A stretch of DNA of 64,000 nt from Pseudomonas sp. Irchel 3H7 (GTDB lineage Bacteria > Pseudomonadota > Gammaproteobacteria > Pseudomonadales > Pseudomonadaceae): NCBI RefSeq assembly GCF_900187605.1, contig NZ_FYEA01000004.1, forward strand, positions 350,076-414,075, given 5' to 3'. Each line of letters starts with the position of its first letter. Within the stretch, counting starts at the first letter, position 1. The translations under genes were made by a program, and so were the position numbers. The notes under the pieces are model-generated. The model did no database searches and had not been told where the DNA came from. It saw only the letters and a list, made by a program, of their open reading frames with translations. Below are positions 30,160 through 41,147 of this stretch, piece by piece.

Positions 30160-31506
30160 TTAGCTGCCCGCCACCGTCATCCGCTCGATCAACACAGAGC
30201 CGGTGCGGATGTTGCTACGCAGTTCCAGGTCATTACCCACCGCAACGATCTGCTTGAACATGTCGCGCATGTTGCCGGCGATCGTCACTTCCTGCACGGC
30301 GAACTGGATTTCGCCGTTCTCGACCCAGAAGCCTGCCGCCCCGCGCGAATAGTCGCCGGTGACCATGTTCAGGCCATGGCCCATCAATTCAGTAACCAAC
30401 AAGCCACGCCCCATACGCTTCAGCAGCGCCGCCTGGTCTTCATCACCATGGGTAACGAACAGGTTATGCACCCCACCAGCGTTCGCCGTGCTTGGCATGC
30501 CGAGTTTGCGCCCGGAGTACGTGCCGAGGATGTACGACACCAACTCGCCCTTTTCGACGAACGGTTTGGCATACGTCGCCAGACCATCACCGTCGTACGA
30601 AGCACTGCCCATTGCGCGCATCAGGTGCGGACGCTCATCAATGGTCAGCCATTCCGGGAACAACTTCTGCCCCAGGGTGCCTTCAAGGAACGACGACTTG
30701 CGATACAGACTGCCGCCCGACACCGCCGAGAGGAAACTGCCGAACAAACCGCCCGCCAGCTCTGCGGAAAACAGCACCGGCACCTCGCACGTCGGTACCG
30801 GGCGCGCGCCCAAGCGGCTCGCCGCCCGTTGCGCGGCACGCTGGCCGATGCTCACCGGATCGGCCAGAAGACTGCCCTGACGGTTCACGTCGTACCAGTA
30901 ATCACGCTGCATCTGGCCGTCGGCCTCAGCGATCATCACGCAGCTCAGGCTGTGTCGGGTCGACGCATAACCGCCGATAAAGCCGTGGCTGTTGCCGTAA
31001 ACGCGGCAGCCCTGATGGGTGCTCAGGGTAGTGCCGTCTGCGTTCTTGATCCGCGCATCGGCGTCGAAGGCCGCTGCTTCACAGAGCAGGGCCTTCTCGA
31101 TGGCCTGCTCCGGAGTGATGTCCCATTCGTGGAACAAATCGAAATCGTGCTGCTCCTTGGCCATCAACGCCGCATCGGCGAGACCCGAGGCTTCGTCTTC
31201 GGAGGTGTGTTTGGCGATGGCCAGTGCCGCTGCGACGGTCTCGCGAATCGCATCCGGGCCGGTTGCCGAGGTGCTGGCCGAGCCTTTGCGCTGGCCCACG
31301 TACAGCGTGATGCCAAAGCCCTGATCGCGGTTGAATTCAACGGTTTCGACTTCGCGCTGGCGCACCGACGTCGACAGGCCCTGCTCCAGCGACACCGCTA
31401 CTTCACAGGCGCTGGCGCCCTGACGCTTGGCTTCGGCGATGATCTGCTCGACCTGTTCCTGCAGTGCCGGCAATGCCTGCGGGCCGACGCTTTCAACTGC
31501 ACTCAT
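30160..31506 (-). CDS. pmbA: Metalloprotease-like PmbA/TldE
   Basis: Partner of TldD in a cytosolic protease that processes peptide precursors (microcin B17 leader, CcdA antitoxin in E. coli). The 448-residue protein starts at [13 protein letters not shown], chosen because GGAG lies at proper distance from this ATG and too close to the two preceding start codons. It contains [19 protein letters not shown] and the C-terminal [20 protein letters not shown]. It lacks the HExxxH site, as expected for TldE. It is divergent from darP, with tldD on the far side. Confidence 0.94.
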   Translation of the reverse strand: MSAVESVGPQALPALQEQVEQIIAEAKRQGASACEVAVSLEQGLSTSVRQREVETVEFNRDQGFGITLYVGQRKGSASTSATGPDAIRETVAAALAIAKHTSEDEASGLADAALMAKEQHDFDLFHEWDITPEQAIEKALLCEAAAFDADARIKNADGTTLSTHQGCRVYGNSHGFIGGYASTRHSLSCVMIAEADGQMQRDYWYDVNRQGSLLADPVSIGQRAAQRAASRLGARPVPTCEVPVLFSAELAGGLFGSFLSAVSGGSLYRKSSFLEGTLGQKLFPEWLTIDERPHLMRAMGSASYDGDGLATYAKPFVEKGELVSYILGTYSGRKLGMPSTANAGGVHNLFVTHGDEDQAALLKRMGRGLLVTELMGHGLNMVTGDYSRGAAGFWVENGEIQFAVQEVTIAGNMRDMFKQIVAVGNDLELRSNIRTGSVLIERMTVAGS

Positions 31507-31614
31507 GCTCATCTCCACTCAAATTCTGCTTTCGGCTGGGGTCATCGAGCGACCGGGCCGGACAAGCGGCCCCCGACTGGTTATCATGGCGGCGTTTCTT
31601 TGCGGACTGCCACC

Positions 31615-32139
31615 ATGGTTGATTCTTACGACGACTCCCTCGATACGGGAGAAAAAAGCAAATCTCAGGTCAAACGCGAGCTGCATGCTCTGGTTGACCT
31701 CGGCGAGCGCCTGACAACACTCAAGCCAGACTTGATCGCAAAACTGCCGCTGACCGACGCTATGCGCCGGGCTCTGGCCGATGCGCCCAAGCACACCGCG
31801 AACATCGCGCGTAAACGGCACTTGCAGTTCATCGGCAAACTGATGCGCGATCAGGACACTGACGCGATTCTGACCTTGCTCGATCAACTCGATGCCTCGA
31901 CTCGTCAGTACAACGAGCGTTTCCATAACCTGGAACGCTGGCGTGATCGCCTGATTGCAGGCGACGATGCCGTGCTGGAGAAATTCGTCGTCGAGTACCC
32001 GGACGCCGATCGCCAGCAACTGCGTTCCCTGATCCGTCAGGCTCAGCATGAGGTTGCGCAAAACAAACCTCCTGCTTCCAGCCGCAAGATCTTCAAGTAC
32101 ATCCGTGAGCTGGACGAGACTCAACGCGGCCTGCGTTGA
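31615..32139 (+). CDS. darP: Ribosome-associated protein YjgA/DarP
   Basis: Helical protein (174 residues) that binds late 50S subunits and helps assembly. Family landmarks are [20 protein letters not shown] near the N-terminus, [20 protein letters not shown] in the middle and [13 protein letters not shown] at the end. The start [10 protein letters not shown] is preferred; the same frame is open far upstream over antisense DNA without coding meaning. It sits between pmbA and tldD, as in P. aeruginosa. Confidence 0.93.
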   Translation: MVDSYDDSLDTGEKSKSQVKRELHALVDLGERLTTLKPDLIAKLPLTDAMRRALADAPKHTANIARKRHLQFIGKLMRDQDTDAILTLLDQLDASTRQYNERFHNLERWRDRLIAGDDAVLEKFVVEYPDADRQQLRSLIRQAQHEVAQNKPPASSRKIFKYIRELDETQRGLR

Positions 32140-32149
32140 TATTCGCCAC

Positions 32150-32175
32150 CGGGTGGCCGCCCTGCGCGCCACCCG
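32150..32175. terminator. Hairpin between convergent darP and tldD
   Basis: CGGGTGGC and GCCACCCG form an eight-pair stem with a ten-base loop in the short gap between darP (+) and tldD (-). There is no T-tract, so termination is uncertain. Confidence 0.3.
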
Positions 32176-32190
32176 AAGCTCCACCTCTTC

Positions 32191-33633
32191 TTATGCGCCC
32201 GTGCCACCCACGGTGATCGCATCGATTTTCAGCGTCGGCTGACCCACACCTACCGGCACCGATTGCCCATCCTTGCCGCACGTGCCCACACCGCTGTCCA
32301 GCGCCAGATCGTTACCGACCATCGACACCCGGCTCATCGCCTCGGGGCCGTTGCCGATCAACGTCGCGCCTTTGACTGGCGCGGTGATCTTGCCGTCTTC
32401 GATCAGGTACGCCTCGCTGGTGGAGAACACGAACTTGCCGCTGGTGATGTCGACCTGACCACCGCCAAGGTTGGCGCAGTAGATGCCCTTCTTCACAGAG
32501 GCGATGATTTCTGCCGGATCGCTTTCGCCGCCGAGCATGTACGTGTTGGTCATGCGCGGCATCGGCAGATGCGCATAGGACTCCCGACGACCGTTACCGG
32601 TGCGAGCAACGCCCATCAAGCGCGCATTGAGTTTGTCCTGCATGTAGCCTTTCAGTACGCCATTTTCGATCAGCGTGGTGCACTCGGTCGGCGTGCCTTC
32701 GTCGTCGACGCTCAGCGAACCGCGACGGCCGCTCAAGGTGCCGTCATCGACGATGGTGCAAAGCTTCGAGGCAACCATTTCACCCATGCGACCGCTGTAC
32801 GCCGAGCTGCCCTTGCGGTTGAAGTCACCCTCCAGACCGTGGCCGACCGCTTCGTGCAGCAGCACGCCAGACCAGCCCGAACCCAACACAACCGGCAACG
32901 TACCGGCCGGCGCCGGAATCGCTTCCAGATTTACCAGCGCCTGGCGCAGCGCTTCACGGGCATAGCCCATGGCGCGGTCTTCGGCGAGGAAATAACGATA
33001 GTCGGTACGCCCGCCGCCGCCATGCCCGCCGCGCTCGCGACGACCATTCTGCTCAACGATGACGCTGACGTTGAAACGCACCAGTGGCCGCACATCCGCC
33101 GCCAGGCCGCCGTCGGTGGATGCCACCAGAATGCGTTCCCAGACACCGGCCATGCTGACGCTGACTTGCTGGATACGCGGGTCGAGGGCACGGGTAGCCA
33201 CATCGATGCGCTTGAGCAGCTCGACTTTCTCGGCACGAGTCAGCACTTCCAACGGGTTATCCGGCGCGTATAACTGTGCGACATCCTGCGTGGTGAACGC
33301 CTGCACCGTGCCGTTCTGCCCGGCCCGGGAGATCGAACGCGCGGCACGGGCCGCTGCGCCGAGCGCTTCGAGGGTGATCGCGTTGCTGTAGGCAAAACCG
33401 GTTTTCTCACCGGACTGCGCACGCACGCCCACACCCTGGTCCAGGTTGAAGCTGCCTTCCTTGACGATGCCGTCTTCCAGCGCCCACGACTCGGAGATCT
33501 GGCCCTGGAAATACAGGTCGGCCGCATCGATACCAGGACCGGCCAGATCACCGAGCACGCCTTGCAGGCTCTCGATCGTCACGCCACCGGGCGCCAACAG
33601 GTGATCACTGACTGAGGACAACAACTCGCTCAT
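32191..33633 (-). CDS. tldD: Metalloprotease TldD
   Basis: Catalytic subunit of the TldD-TldE (PmbA) zinc protease. The 480-residue protein carries the metal-binding HEAVGH at 260-265 (HExxxH), followed by [19 protein letters not shown]. The glycine-rich SVDDEGTP and NTYMLGG blocks are also typical. It is the first of two genes in tail-to-head order with the nitrilase on the minus strand, separated by 4 bp. Confidence 0.95.
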   Translation of the reverse strand: MSELLSSVSDHLLAPGGVTIESLQGVLGDLAGPGIDAADLYFQGQISESWALEDGIVKEGSFNLDQGVGVRAQSGEKTGFAYSNAITLEALGAAARAARSISRAGQNGTVQAFTTQDVAQLYAPDNPLEVLTRAEKVELLKRIDVATRALDPRIQQVSVSMAGVWERILVASTDGGLAADVRPLVRFNVSVIVEQNGRRERGGHGGGGRTDYRYFLAEDRAMGYAREALRQALVNLEAIPAPAGTLPVVLGSGWSGVLLHEAVGHGLEGDFNRKGSSAYSGRMGEMVASKLCTIVDDGTLSGRRGSLSVDDEGTPTECTTLIENGVLKGYMQDKLNARLMGVARTGNGRRESYAHLPMPRMTNTYMLGGESDPAEIIASVKKGIYCANLGGGQVDITSGKFVFSTSEAYLIEDGKITAPVKGATLIGNGPEAMSRVSMVGNDLALDSGVGTCGKDGQSVPVGVGQPTLKIDAITVGGTGA

Positions 33634-33637
33634 AGGT

Positions 33638-34498
33638 TTACGCCTTAAATTCGTGTTCTGAAGCAGGCCGCTGTGCGCCCTGCGAGAAAAACCGCCGATG
33701 GCTCACCACCGGCATTCGCGCCCTGATGGACGCTTGTTCAATACTGTCGCGTTCGGCCAACAACACCGCTTCGCCTTGATCCTGACTCGCCAGCACGCGC
33801 CCCCACGGATCGATAATCGCCGCATGACCGAAGGTTTCTCGCGGTCCTGGATGGCTCCCGCCCTGCGCTGCGGCCAGCACATAACACTGGGTCTCGATGG
33901 CCCGGGCGCGAATCAGCACATCCCAATGCGCTGCTCCGGTTACCGCAGTAAAGGCCGACGGTGCGGTAATCAACTCGGCACCGGCGGCGCGCAACTCGCT
34001 GTAAAGCTCGGGAAAGCGCAAGTCGTAACACACGGTCAGACCAAGTCGGCCTACCGGCGTGTCGGCAACCACCACGCCACTGCCATAAGCATAGTCATCG
34101 GATTCGCGGTAACGGCCGCGATTGTCCGCCACATCGACGTCGAACAGATGCAACTTGTCATAGCGTGCAACGATTTCACCCTGATCATCGACCAGCAGCG
34201 AGCAGGCATTGGACTTGGCCGTCGGTTGATCCACCGGCGGCAACGGCAAGGTGCCGGCCACTATCCATAACTTGAGGTCGCGGGCGGTCTGTTTCAACCA
34301 TGGCAGGATCGGTCCTTCGCCCAATGCTTCGGCGCGGCCGATGTCAGCGATGTCGCGACGGCCCATGGCGGCGAAGTTTTCCGGCAGCACCGCCAGCTTC
34401 GCGCCGCCAGCAGCAGCCTGTTCGAGCAGGCGTCGGGCCTGAGCCAGATTGGCCAGCACGTCGCTTTGGCTGACCATTTGAATTACCGCTAAAGACAT
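33638..34498 (-). CDS. Carbon-nitrogen hydrolase (nitrilase superfamily)
   Basis: Amidase of the nitrilase superfamily, close to YbeM/Nit1 types that hydrolyse deaminated glutathione or small omega-amides. The 286-residue protein has the catalytic triad E40 (LPENF), K115 (YDKLHLFD) and C157 ([10 protein letters not shown]). The start [14 protein letters not shown] is preferred over an upstream ATG. It directly precedes tldD in the same direction; yhdP lies upstream. The substrate is inferred from family resemblance only. Confidence 0.9.
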   Translation of the reverse strand: MSLAVIQMVSQSDVLANLAQARRLLEQAAAGGAKLAVLPENFAAMGRRDIADIGRAEALGEGPILPWLKQTARDLKLWIVAGTLPLPPVDQPTAKSNACSLLVDDQGEIVARYDKLHLFDVDVADNRGRYRESDDYAYGSGVVVADTPVGRLGLTVCYDLRFPELYSELRAAGAELITAPSAFTAVTGAAHWDVLIRARAIETQCYVLAAAQGGSHPGPRETFGHAAIIDPWGRVLASQDQGEAVLLAERDSIEQASIRARMPVVSHRRFFSQGAQRPASEHEFKA

Positions 34499-34529
34499 GG
34501 CCGCTCCTCGGAATCTGCACATAAATCTG

Positions 34530-34603
34530 TAGGAGCTGCCGCAGGCTGCGATCTTTTGATCTGACTCTTAAAACAAAAGATCGCAGCCTTCGGCAGCTCC
34601 TAC
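34530..34603. repeat. Inverted REP pair
   Basis: TAGGAGCTGCCGCAGGCTGC and the complement of the CCTTCGGCAG variant flank about 20 bp between yhdP and the nitrilase gene. The two arms differ (GCAGG versus GAAGG), so they belong to two subtypes. Confidence 0.82.
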
Positions 34604-34623
34604 CAAGGCGTAGTGTCTGCTAG

Positions 34624-37600
34624 TTAAAAAGGCTTGTCGAAGGTGATTTTCGGCTCTTTCCAAGGGCCCTTGACGGTGTACTTCACACTGGCGAAGCGCG
34701 CCACGCGGTCACCGATCAACTTGTCGATAAGGAACAACGCACCGCCAACCGCTGGTGCGCCAACGATCAGCGCAGCAATCGGCAGGTTGTTGGTCACCGG
34801 CAACGTTACCAGCAACTTGGCATCGACCTTGTCGCCGACCAGATCCAGCGTACCGTCCAGCTCAAGGTTGCTGGAAGGACCGGTCAGGCGAATCGGCTCG
34901 CGGGTGACATACACACCGTTGTTTGCCACCAGCAAACCTTTGACCCGGTCGTAGCTCAAGCCTTTGCCGAACAGATCAGAGAAGTCCAGACGCAAACGCC
35001 GGCCGATAGAGTTGAAGTTGAGCAGGCCGAACACCCGCAACGCCTGCGCGCCGCCCTCCACTTCAACGAACTGGCCTTTGTTCAGCGACGCATCAAGCGT
35101 GCCGGAGAAACGCTTGGTCGCCAGCCACGCCGGCGAGCCCGGCCAACGGCCATCGACGTCCATGTGGAATTCTTCGCTGGTTACGCTCGGGGCAAAACCC
35201 CAGCCCTTGAGGACGTCGGCGAGGTTCTTGCCACCAATGCGACCTTTGAACCAACTGTTGGTCGCACCCGGCGCACCTTCCCAGCCACCATTGCCCTGCA
35301 ACAGGATGCCTTTTAGACCCATGTCGAGGTTGTTCAGGGCGATGCCTTTGGCGGTCGGACGCACCTTGAGCGACCAGCCGCCGACCAGATCCGGGCCGAG
35401 GAACAGTTGATTGATGGTGATATCCAGTGCCGGAATCTTCGTCGGATCGACAGAGACCAAAGGGTCCGGCGAATTCTCGTCAGCCTGCACCGTCGGGTCC
35501 GGCGCCGGCAGTTTCACGTATTGCAGATTGACCGCGATCGGCACGCCCTTGGCGTCCGGCAGACTGGCCGAGCCTTTCGCCTGCTGGCTGTCGAGCGCCA
35601 GATTCCACGCGCCCGGCTTGCGGTTGAGCTGTACCGACGCCTGATCCAGCGTGGTCCCGAATGCGGTGAGCTTGCCGACCTTGAAATCAGCACTGTTGAG
35701 TAATTGCTTGGCGCTGCCGCCCGGATCCTGCCCGGCATATTTGTTGACCAGGTCCTGCCACGGTGCGACGTCCAGTTCCGAGAGCACACCGCGAATCCGC
35801 AAACCCTTGGCGCCCGGCAGCACTGCTTCGCCCGCTCCGAGGAACAGCTCGCCACGGCCCTCGGCGAAATTGGTCGGCGGTGCCGCAAAGGTGAAGTTGG
35901 CCAATTGGTCGTAATTGACCCAATAACGCCGTTCCTGCCCCTGCAATGTCATGCGGAACACGGTATCGCGCCCGACATCCGCCGTCATGCCGAACGGTGC
36001 CGGCAGATCCACGGCAACGCCTTTGAGATTGGAGCTGACCATCAACTGACTGTCGGCGCCATCCAGATTCAACTGCAGTTGATACGGAATCACCCCCGAC
36101 ACTGGCAATGGCTGCGTGACACCCAACCAGTCGGTGAGTTTCTTCACTTCGACCTGCCCGGATGCCGCCACCCGAGTCTTGAGCTTGCCGGGACTGCCAT
36201 CGGCGAAGATCTGCGCAGTCACCGGTTTGTCGAATGCGCGCGCGGCGATGTTCTGCCCGCTCAGCCCTTTGGCGCTGTCAAAGCGGAAATCGCCCTTGAG
36301 CTGAGTCAGCTCCAGCTTCGGCTCAGCCAGCTTCAGGCGCCCGTTGGCGGTTTTGAAGTCGACGAGGATTTTCGGCTGGTCGCCACCCTTGTCCAGCGGG
36401 ATATCGAGCTTGAGCTTGCCTTGCAGATCCCCGGCCCCTTCCCAACCGGCAAAGGTTTCACCTGTGCCGATCGGTGCGTCCTGAAGAATTTTCAGTCCAT
36501 CACCGAGGCCGCCGGCAAAGCCGCCATCGAGATACATGTGCGTGTGTTGTCCAGCCGGCACATGCGGGATATTGACGAACACATCGCTGACCTGAGTGTC
36601 GAGCAACTGCCCCTTGTCAGCCCAGATCCGCACGCCACTGTCTTCGATGAACACGTCACCACTGACCTTGCTCACGTGCGGCCAGCCCGGCTGGAAGGCC
36701 AGTTCAGCGTCATGCACTTTGAAGAACAGACTGATGCTGCGGTCGGCCTCACCGGCATTCTTGCTCAGCGAGCCCTGATACTGGAAGAAACCCTGGTCGA
36801 CTGCACCTTTGAGGATTGCTGTACGCAGCCACTCGTCGAGCGCCGGGCTCAAGACTTCGGGCAGGTATTTGGCCGTGTAGCGACCATCGCCCTCGACCAG
36901 ACCGACCCGCAGGTCCATGTAGTCTTCCTGGCTATGGTCGAAATGCAGGCGAATCAGGAAGTCGCCGGCAATCTTGCCCTCTTCGCCGAGCACCTTCAGG
37001 TACGGAGCGATCAGGGTGAAACCGTCTTTATCGAGTTTCCAGGTCAGACGGGCGTTGGCCTGAAGGTACTGCCATGGCTTGGAGAAAATCGGGTCGAGGT
37101 GCAGGACAAAATCCTTGCTGTCCATGCGCAGTTCGCCACCGTCGAGGTTGCCGCTGAGGCTGCCGCTGACGTTTCGTGCTGCCGGAGCGCCGTGATAGGC
37201 GTCGAAACCGACGTTATCCAGGTTGGTGGCGAAACTGAATTTGTTGCCGTCGGTAGCGTTGGGGCGAAAATCCAGCAACACATTGCGCAGACCACCGGTG
37301 ACTTTCAAATGATCAACGGCCGTGGCGAAACCTTGTGGTAACGGCCCCAACGCATTCAGCAGTGGCGTGATCGGGGTCAGATCGAGACGATCCGCCTGCA
37401 AGTGCCAGAGCTCGTCCACCTTGTCGGTCGCGCGCGTCTGCTTGAGCTGTACATGCGACTCCCAACGTTTTTCAGCGAAATTCATCGCCAGCGAATCGAG
37501 GGTGAGAGTCGCGCCCTCGGCACTGTTCTCGTAGTAGGCATTCAGCGCCAGATTATTGATCTGGATCGGCTTGCGATCGGCATAGGCGCCGGTCAGTTGC

Positions 37601-38430
37601 GGCGCGTTCAAACGGAGCGCTGCACTTTGCAGCGTGCCCTTGGCCCAATTGACCCAGAGCTCACCGCCGGCCTTGATCTCGGAAAAATTCCATTGTTGGG
37701 TCAGACGCTCCGGCAGCCACTTCGACCAATCGCTCTGCGGCAGGCTGGCGTAACCCTCCACCACACTGTCCTGCCATTGATCAGGACGAATTCGCGTGCG
37801 CAGGCTCAGCGCAACGGGCTGGCCGTCCGGCAGGGTCAGACGGGCATCGAGTCGCTGGCGGCTGGCGCCGGTTTTCAGATTGAGGCCGACATAGGTGAGC
37901 GTCAGCGGCGCGTGATCCAGCGGCTGCAAGGTCACCTGACTGTCGAGCACCGACAGTTGTTGAATCATCTGCGAGCGATTGAACAACTGCTGCGGATCGA
38001 GCGGCTGATCGTTCTGCACCGGCAAGCCTTCCAGTGCCCAACTGCCGTCTTCGGCCTCTTTCAGGCTGATCTTCAGACCATTGAGTTCCAGGTGGGCAAT
38101 GCGCACCTCGCGAGCCAACAGACTGGCCCACAAATCCGGTACTACCCGCACGTGATCAAGACGCAATGCATTGGTACCGGCCCCGACCATCACGTCATGA
38201 GCCAGCAGGATCGGCGCAAAACCGCTCCAGTTCCCTTCCAGTTCACCAATCTGCAACGGCATGCCAAGGGCGGCGCTGGCCTTGTCCTCGATGTCGGCGC
38301 GATATTCGGCCACCAGCGGGGTCAGCTCACGGCCAAGACTGACGTACAACGCCATCAACACCAGAACCAACGCGCACAGGCCCAGCCCCCAGCGGGTGAG
38401 TGCGGCCAGAATGCGTGTCAGACGCTCCAT
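34624..38430 (-). CDS. yhdP: AsmA-like lipid transport protein YhdP
   Basis: Very large inner-membrane-anchored periplasmic protein (1268 residues) of the AsmA/TamB-like group, implicated in moving phospholipid to the outer membrane. One transmembrane helix is at the N-terminus (about 14-33), followed by the long repetitive beta-rich groove region and the conserved C-terminal block with FNFNSIGRRLRLDFSDLFGKG-like sequence, LDGTLDLVGDKVDAKLLVTLP and the closing KEPKITFDKPF-like end. The start MERLTRILAALTRW is preferred over an in-frame ATG seven codons upstream. rng lies upstream on the same strand. Confidence 0.93.
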   Translation of the reverse strand: MERLTRILAALTRWGLGLCALVLVLMALYVSLGRELTPLVAEYRADIEDKASAALGMPLQIGELEGNWSGFAPILLAHDVMVGAGTNALRLDHVRVVPDLWASLLAREVRIAHLELNGLKISLKEAEDGSWALEGLPVQNDQPLDPQQLFNRSQMIQQLSVLDSQVTLQPLDHAPLTLTYVGLNLKTGASRQRLDARLTLPDGQPVALSLRTRIRPDQWQDSVVEGYASLPQSDWSKWLPERLTQQWNFSEIKAGGELWVNWAKGTLQSAALRLNAPQLTGAYADRKPIQINNLALNAYYENSAEGATLTLDSLAMNFAEKRWESHVQLKQTRATDKVDELWHLQADRLDLTPITPLLNALGPLPQGFATAVDHLKVTGGLRNVLLDFRPNATDGNKFSFATNLDNVGFDAYHGAPAARNVSGSLSGNLDGGELRMDSKDFVLHLDPIFSKPWQYLQANARLTWKLDKDGFTLIAPYLKVLGEEGKIAGDFLIRLHFDHSQEDYMDLRVGLVEGDGRYTAKYLPEVLSPALDEWLRTAILKGAVDQGFFQYQGSLSKNAGEADRSISLFFKVHDAELAFQPGWPHVSKVSGDVFIEDSGVRIWADKGQLLDTQVSDVFVNIPHVPAGQHTHMYLDGGFAGGLGDGLKILQDAPIGTGETFAGWEGAGDLQGKLKLDIPLDKGGDQPKILVDFKTANGRLKLAEPKLELTQLKGDFRFDSAKGLSGQNIAARAFDKPVTAQIFADGSPGKLKTRVAASGQVEVKKLTDWLGVTQPLPVSGVIPYQLQLNLDGADSQLMVSSNLKGVAVDLPAPFGMTADVGRDTVFRMTLQGQERRYWVNYDQLANFTFAAPPTNFAEGRGELFLGAGEAVLPGAKGLRIRGVLSELDVAPWQDLVNKYAGQDPGGSAKQLLNSADFKVGKLTAFGTTLDQASVQLNRKPGAWNLALDSQQAKGSASLPDAKGVPIAVNLQYVKLPAPDPTVQADENSPDPLVSVDPTKIPALDITINQLFLGPDLVGGWSLKVRPTAKGIALNNLDMGLKGILLQGNGGWEGAPGATNSWFKGRIGGKNLADVLKGWGFAPSVTSEEFHMDVDGRWPGSPAWLATKRFSGTLDASLNKGQFVEVEGGAQALRVFGLLNFNSIGRRLRLDFSDLFGKGLSYDRVKGLLVANNGVYVTREPIRLTGPSSNLELDGTLDLVGDKVDAKLLVTLPVTNNLPIAALIVGAPAVGGALFLIDKLIGDRVARFASVKYTVKGPWKEPKITFDKPF

Positions 38431-38505
38431 GTCAGATGGCTCCCATGGCAAAAATACTGCGAAAAGCTGAGGCCAGCCGCGGTGGAATAAACGTGACGCA
38501 GGGGA

Positions 38506-39963
38506 TCAGAGCAACACCACGTCATATTGTTCCTGGGAATACATGGTTTCCACCTGGAAGCGAATGGTGCGCCCGATAAACCCTTCAAGTTCAGCGACGT
38601 TACCGGATTCTTCGTCAAGCAGGCGATCGACCACTTTCTGGTTCGCCAGCACCCGATAACCCTCGGCCTGATAGGCCCGCGCTTCACGGAGGATCTCGCG
38701 GAAAATCTCGTAACAGATGGTTTCCGCGGTTTTCAGTTTGCCGCGCCCCTGACAACTGCTGCACGGCTCGCATAGCACTTGCTCGAGACTTTCGCGGGTG
38801 CGCTTGCGGGTCATCTGCACCAGACCCAACTCGGTGATGCCGATGATGTTGGTCTTGGCGTGGTCACGCTCCAGCTGTTTTTCCAAAGTGCGCAGCACCT
38901 GGCGCTGGTGTTCTTCATCTTCCATGTCGATGAAGTCAATGATGATGATCCCGCCCAGATTGCGCAGGCGCATTTGCCGGGCAATGGCGGTGGCCGCTTC
39001 GAGATTGGTCTTGAAGATGGTTTCTTCGAGGTTGCGATGACCGACGAAAGCGCCAGTGTTTACATCGATGGTGGTCATGGCTTCTGCCGGATCCACCACC
39101 AGATAGCCGCCGGATTTCAGCGGCACCTTGCGTTCGAGGGCTTTCTGGATTTCGTCTTCGACGCCGTACAGGTCGAAAATCGGCCGTTCACCCGGGTAAT
39201 GTTCCAGACGATCGGCGATTTCCGGCATCAATTCGGCAACGAACTGCGTGGTTTTCTGGAACGTTTCCCGGGAATCGATGCGAATCTTCTCGATTTTCGG
39301 GTTGACCAGATCACGCAGGGTACGCAACGCCAGACCGAGGTCTTCGTAAATTACGCTCGGTGCGGCGATGGTTTTGATCTGCTCGTTGATCTGATCCCAC
39401 AGGCGACGCAGATATCGGATGTCCATGAGTATTTCGTCGGCGCCAGCACCTTCTGCGGCGGTGCGCAGAATGAAACCGCCCGCCTCTTTGATGCCTTCTT
39501 TGGCCACGCAATCGCTGACCACCTGTTTGAGGCGCTCACGCTCGGCTTCGTCTTCGATTTTCAGGGAAATGCCGACGTGGGCAGTACGCGGCATGTACAC
39601 CAGATAGCGCGACGGGATCGACAGTTGTGTGGTCAAGCGCGCGCCTTTGGAGCCAATTGGGTCCTTGGTGACCTGCACCACAAGACTTTGGCCCTCGTGC
39701 ACCAGCGCGCTGATGCTTTCCACCGCAGGGCCTTCGCGCAGGGAGATTTCGGCAGCGTGAATGAACGCCGCGCGATCCAGACCGATGTCGACGAATGCGG
39801 CCTGCATGCCCGGCAATACCCGAACAATCTTGCCTTTATAGATGTTGCCGACGATCCCGCGTTTTTGCGTGCGCTCAACGTGGACTTCTTGCAGCACACC
39901 GTTTTCGACCACCGCCACGCGCGATTCCATCGGCGTGATGTTGATCAGAATCTCTTCACTCAT
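38506..39963 (-). CDS. rng: Ribonuclease G
   Basis: Endoribonuclease for 16S rRNA 5' maturation and mRNA decay. The 485-residue protein has an S1 domain (about 38-120), the catalytic aspartates D300 (TTIDVNTGAF) and D343/D346 (IIIDFIDM), and a zinc-link region C398-C401-C404 (CEPCSSC). The start MSEEILINITPMESR is the standard one; an upstream ATG adds nine residues. It follows maf with a gap of about 58 bp. Confidence 0.95.
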   Translation of the reverse strand: MSEEILINITPMESRVAVVENGVLQEVHVERTQKRGIVGNIYKGKIVRVLPGMQAAFVDIGLDRAAFIHAAEISLREGPAVESISALVHEGQSLVVQVTKDPIGSKGARLTTQLSIPSRYLVYMPRTAHVGISLKIEDEAERERLKQVVSDCVAKEGIKEAGGFILRTAAEGAGADEILMDIRYLRRLWDQINEQIKTIAAPSVIYEDLGLALRTLRDLVNPKIEKIRIDSRETFQKTTQFVAELMPEIADRLEHYPGERPIFDLYGVEDEIQKALERKVPLKSGGYLVVDPAEAMTTIDVNTGAFVGHRNLEETIFKTNLEAATAIARQMRLRNLGGIIIIDFIDMEDEEHQRQVLRTLEKQLERDHAKTNIIGITELGLVQMTRKRTRESLEQVLCEPCSSCQGRGKLKTAETICYEIFREILREARAYQAEGYRVLANQKVVDRLLDEESGNVAELEGFIGRTIRFQVETMYSQEQYDVVLL

Positions 39964-40021
39964 GGCAGGATCTCGTTCAGGCATGTTCACGATAATGGCC
40001 GCATCTGGATTCGTACGACGC

Positions 40022-40618
40022 TCATTGCGCGTTCAGGTTTTGCCAACAGGGTATGCCGAAATGGCCTAACAGTTCTGCGGTTTCGCAAACAGGCAACCCG
40101 ACCACAGCCGAGTAACTGCCATTGAGGCCGGCGACAAACACCGCGCCGAGCCCCTGAATGCCATAACCGCCGGCCTTGTCCCGTGGCTCGCCACTGGCCC
40201 AATAGGCGGCGGCTTCTTCACTGCTGATCGGGCGAAACCGCACCAGACTGCGCACCACCCGCGACTCGCAGCGCTCGTCTTCGAGCACAGCGATGGCGGT
40301 CAGCACTTCATGCTCCTTGCCGGACAACATCATCAGCATGGCGCATGCGTCGGCTTCGTCCACCGGTTTGCCAAGAATTTTGCCGTCCAGTACCACGGCG
40401 GTGTCGGCACCCAGCACGCAGAATGGCTGAGCAGACACGACGCTACGGCGCCCGGCCTCGGCCTTGCCGCGCGCCAAGCGCTCGACATAGGCCGACGGCG
40501 ATTCTTCGGGTAATGGGGTTTCGTCGATATCCGCACTGATGGCGGAAAACGGAACGCCGATCTGCGTGAGCAATTCACGGCGACGCGGCGATCCGGAGGC
40601 GAGGTAAAGCGGCTTCAT
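40022..40618 (-). CDS. maf: Maf-family nucleotide pyrophosphatase
   Basis: House-cleaning nucleoside triphosphate pyrophosphatase that removes non-canonical or modified nucleotides (dTTP/UTP type likely). The 198-residue protein has the N-terminal [10 protein letters not shown], the [16 protein letters not shown] block and [26 protein letters not shown] precedes the ATG. It sits between mreD and rng, the conserved order for this gene. Confidence 0.93.
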   Translation of the reverse strand: MKPLYLASGSPRRRELLTQIGVPFSAISADIDETPLPEESPSAYVERLARGKAEAGRRSVVSAQPFCVLGADTAVVLDGKILGKPVDEADACAMLMMLSGKEHEVLTAIAVLEDERCESRVVRSLVRFRPISSEEAAAYWASGEPRDKAGGYGIQGLGAVFVAGLNGSYSAVVGLPVCETAELLGHFGIPCWQNLNAQ

Positions 40619-40655
40619 CAAAACATCTCCCTGTTCAGTGCCCTGCTTCACCGGC

Positions 40656-41147
40656 TCAATTGATTTTGTAGCGTCGGCGCAATCCGCGTAGGGCAAAGCT
40701 GACCCAAGGCCAGAGCAAGGCACTGACCAGCGCCGGAAGTACCAGCGCCAGGGTCGGCTGACGATTACCGGTCAACGCGCTGAGCCACAATTGCACCAGC
40801 TGCGCGAGGCCGAAAATCACCAGAATTACCAGGCATTGCTGCCACATCGGGAACATTCGCAGGCGTTGTTGCAATGAGAGCACGAGGAAGGTGATCAGTG
40901 TCAGGATCAATGCGTTCTGCCCAAGCAGCGTGCCGTAGAGCACATCTTCAGCCAGTCCGAGGCAAAACGCTGTGACCATGCCGACCGTTTGCGGCATGTA
41001 CAGTGCCCAGAATGTCAGGAGCAGCGCCAGCCACAGCGGACGCAGAATTTCCATGAACTGCGGCAACGGCGAGACACTGAGCAACATGCCGATGAGAAAC
41101 GTCAGCCAGACAATCCAGCCGTTTCGCGATGCGGTAGCCCCGACCAT
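40656..41147 (-). CDS. mreD: Rod shape-determining protein MreD
   Basis: Inner-membrane component of the elongasome with MreB and MreC. The 163-residue protein has about five hydrophobic helices (e.g. [19 protein letters not shown]) and the conserved [25 protein letters not shown] segment. Its start overlaps the mreC stop by one base. Confidence 0.94.
   Translation of the reverse strand: MVGATASRNGWIVWLTFLIGMLLSVSPLPQFMEILRPLWLALLLTFWALYMPQTVGMVTAFCLGLAEDVLYGTLLGQNALILTLITFLVLSLQQRLRMFPMWQQCLVILVIFGLAQLVQLWLSALTGNRQPTLALVLPALVSALLWPWVSFALRGLRRRYKIN

Noticed and set aside
29992..31614. Upstream extension of the darP frame across antisense pmbA and a REP pair
   Set aside because: The first 540 codons are antisense to pmbA and cross a terminator; DarP is a 174-residue family starting at 31615.
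35704..37341. Long plus-strand open frame opposite yhdP
   Set aside because: Shadow frame; the YhdP reading on the minus strand is continuous and conserved.
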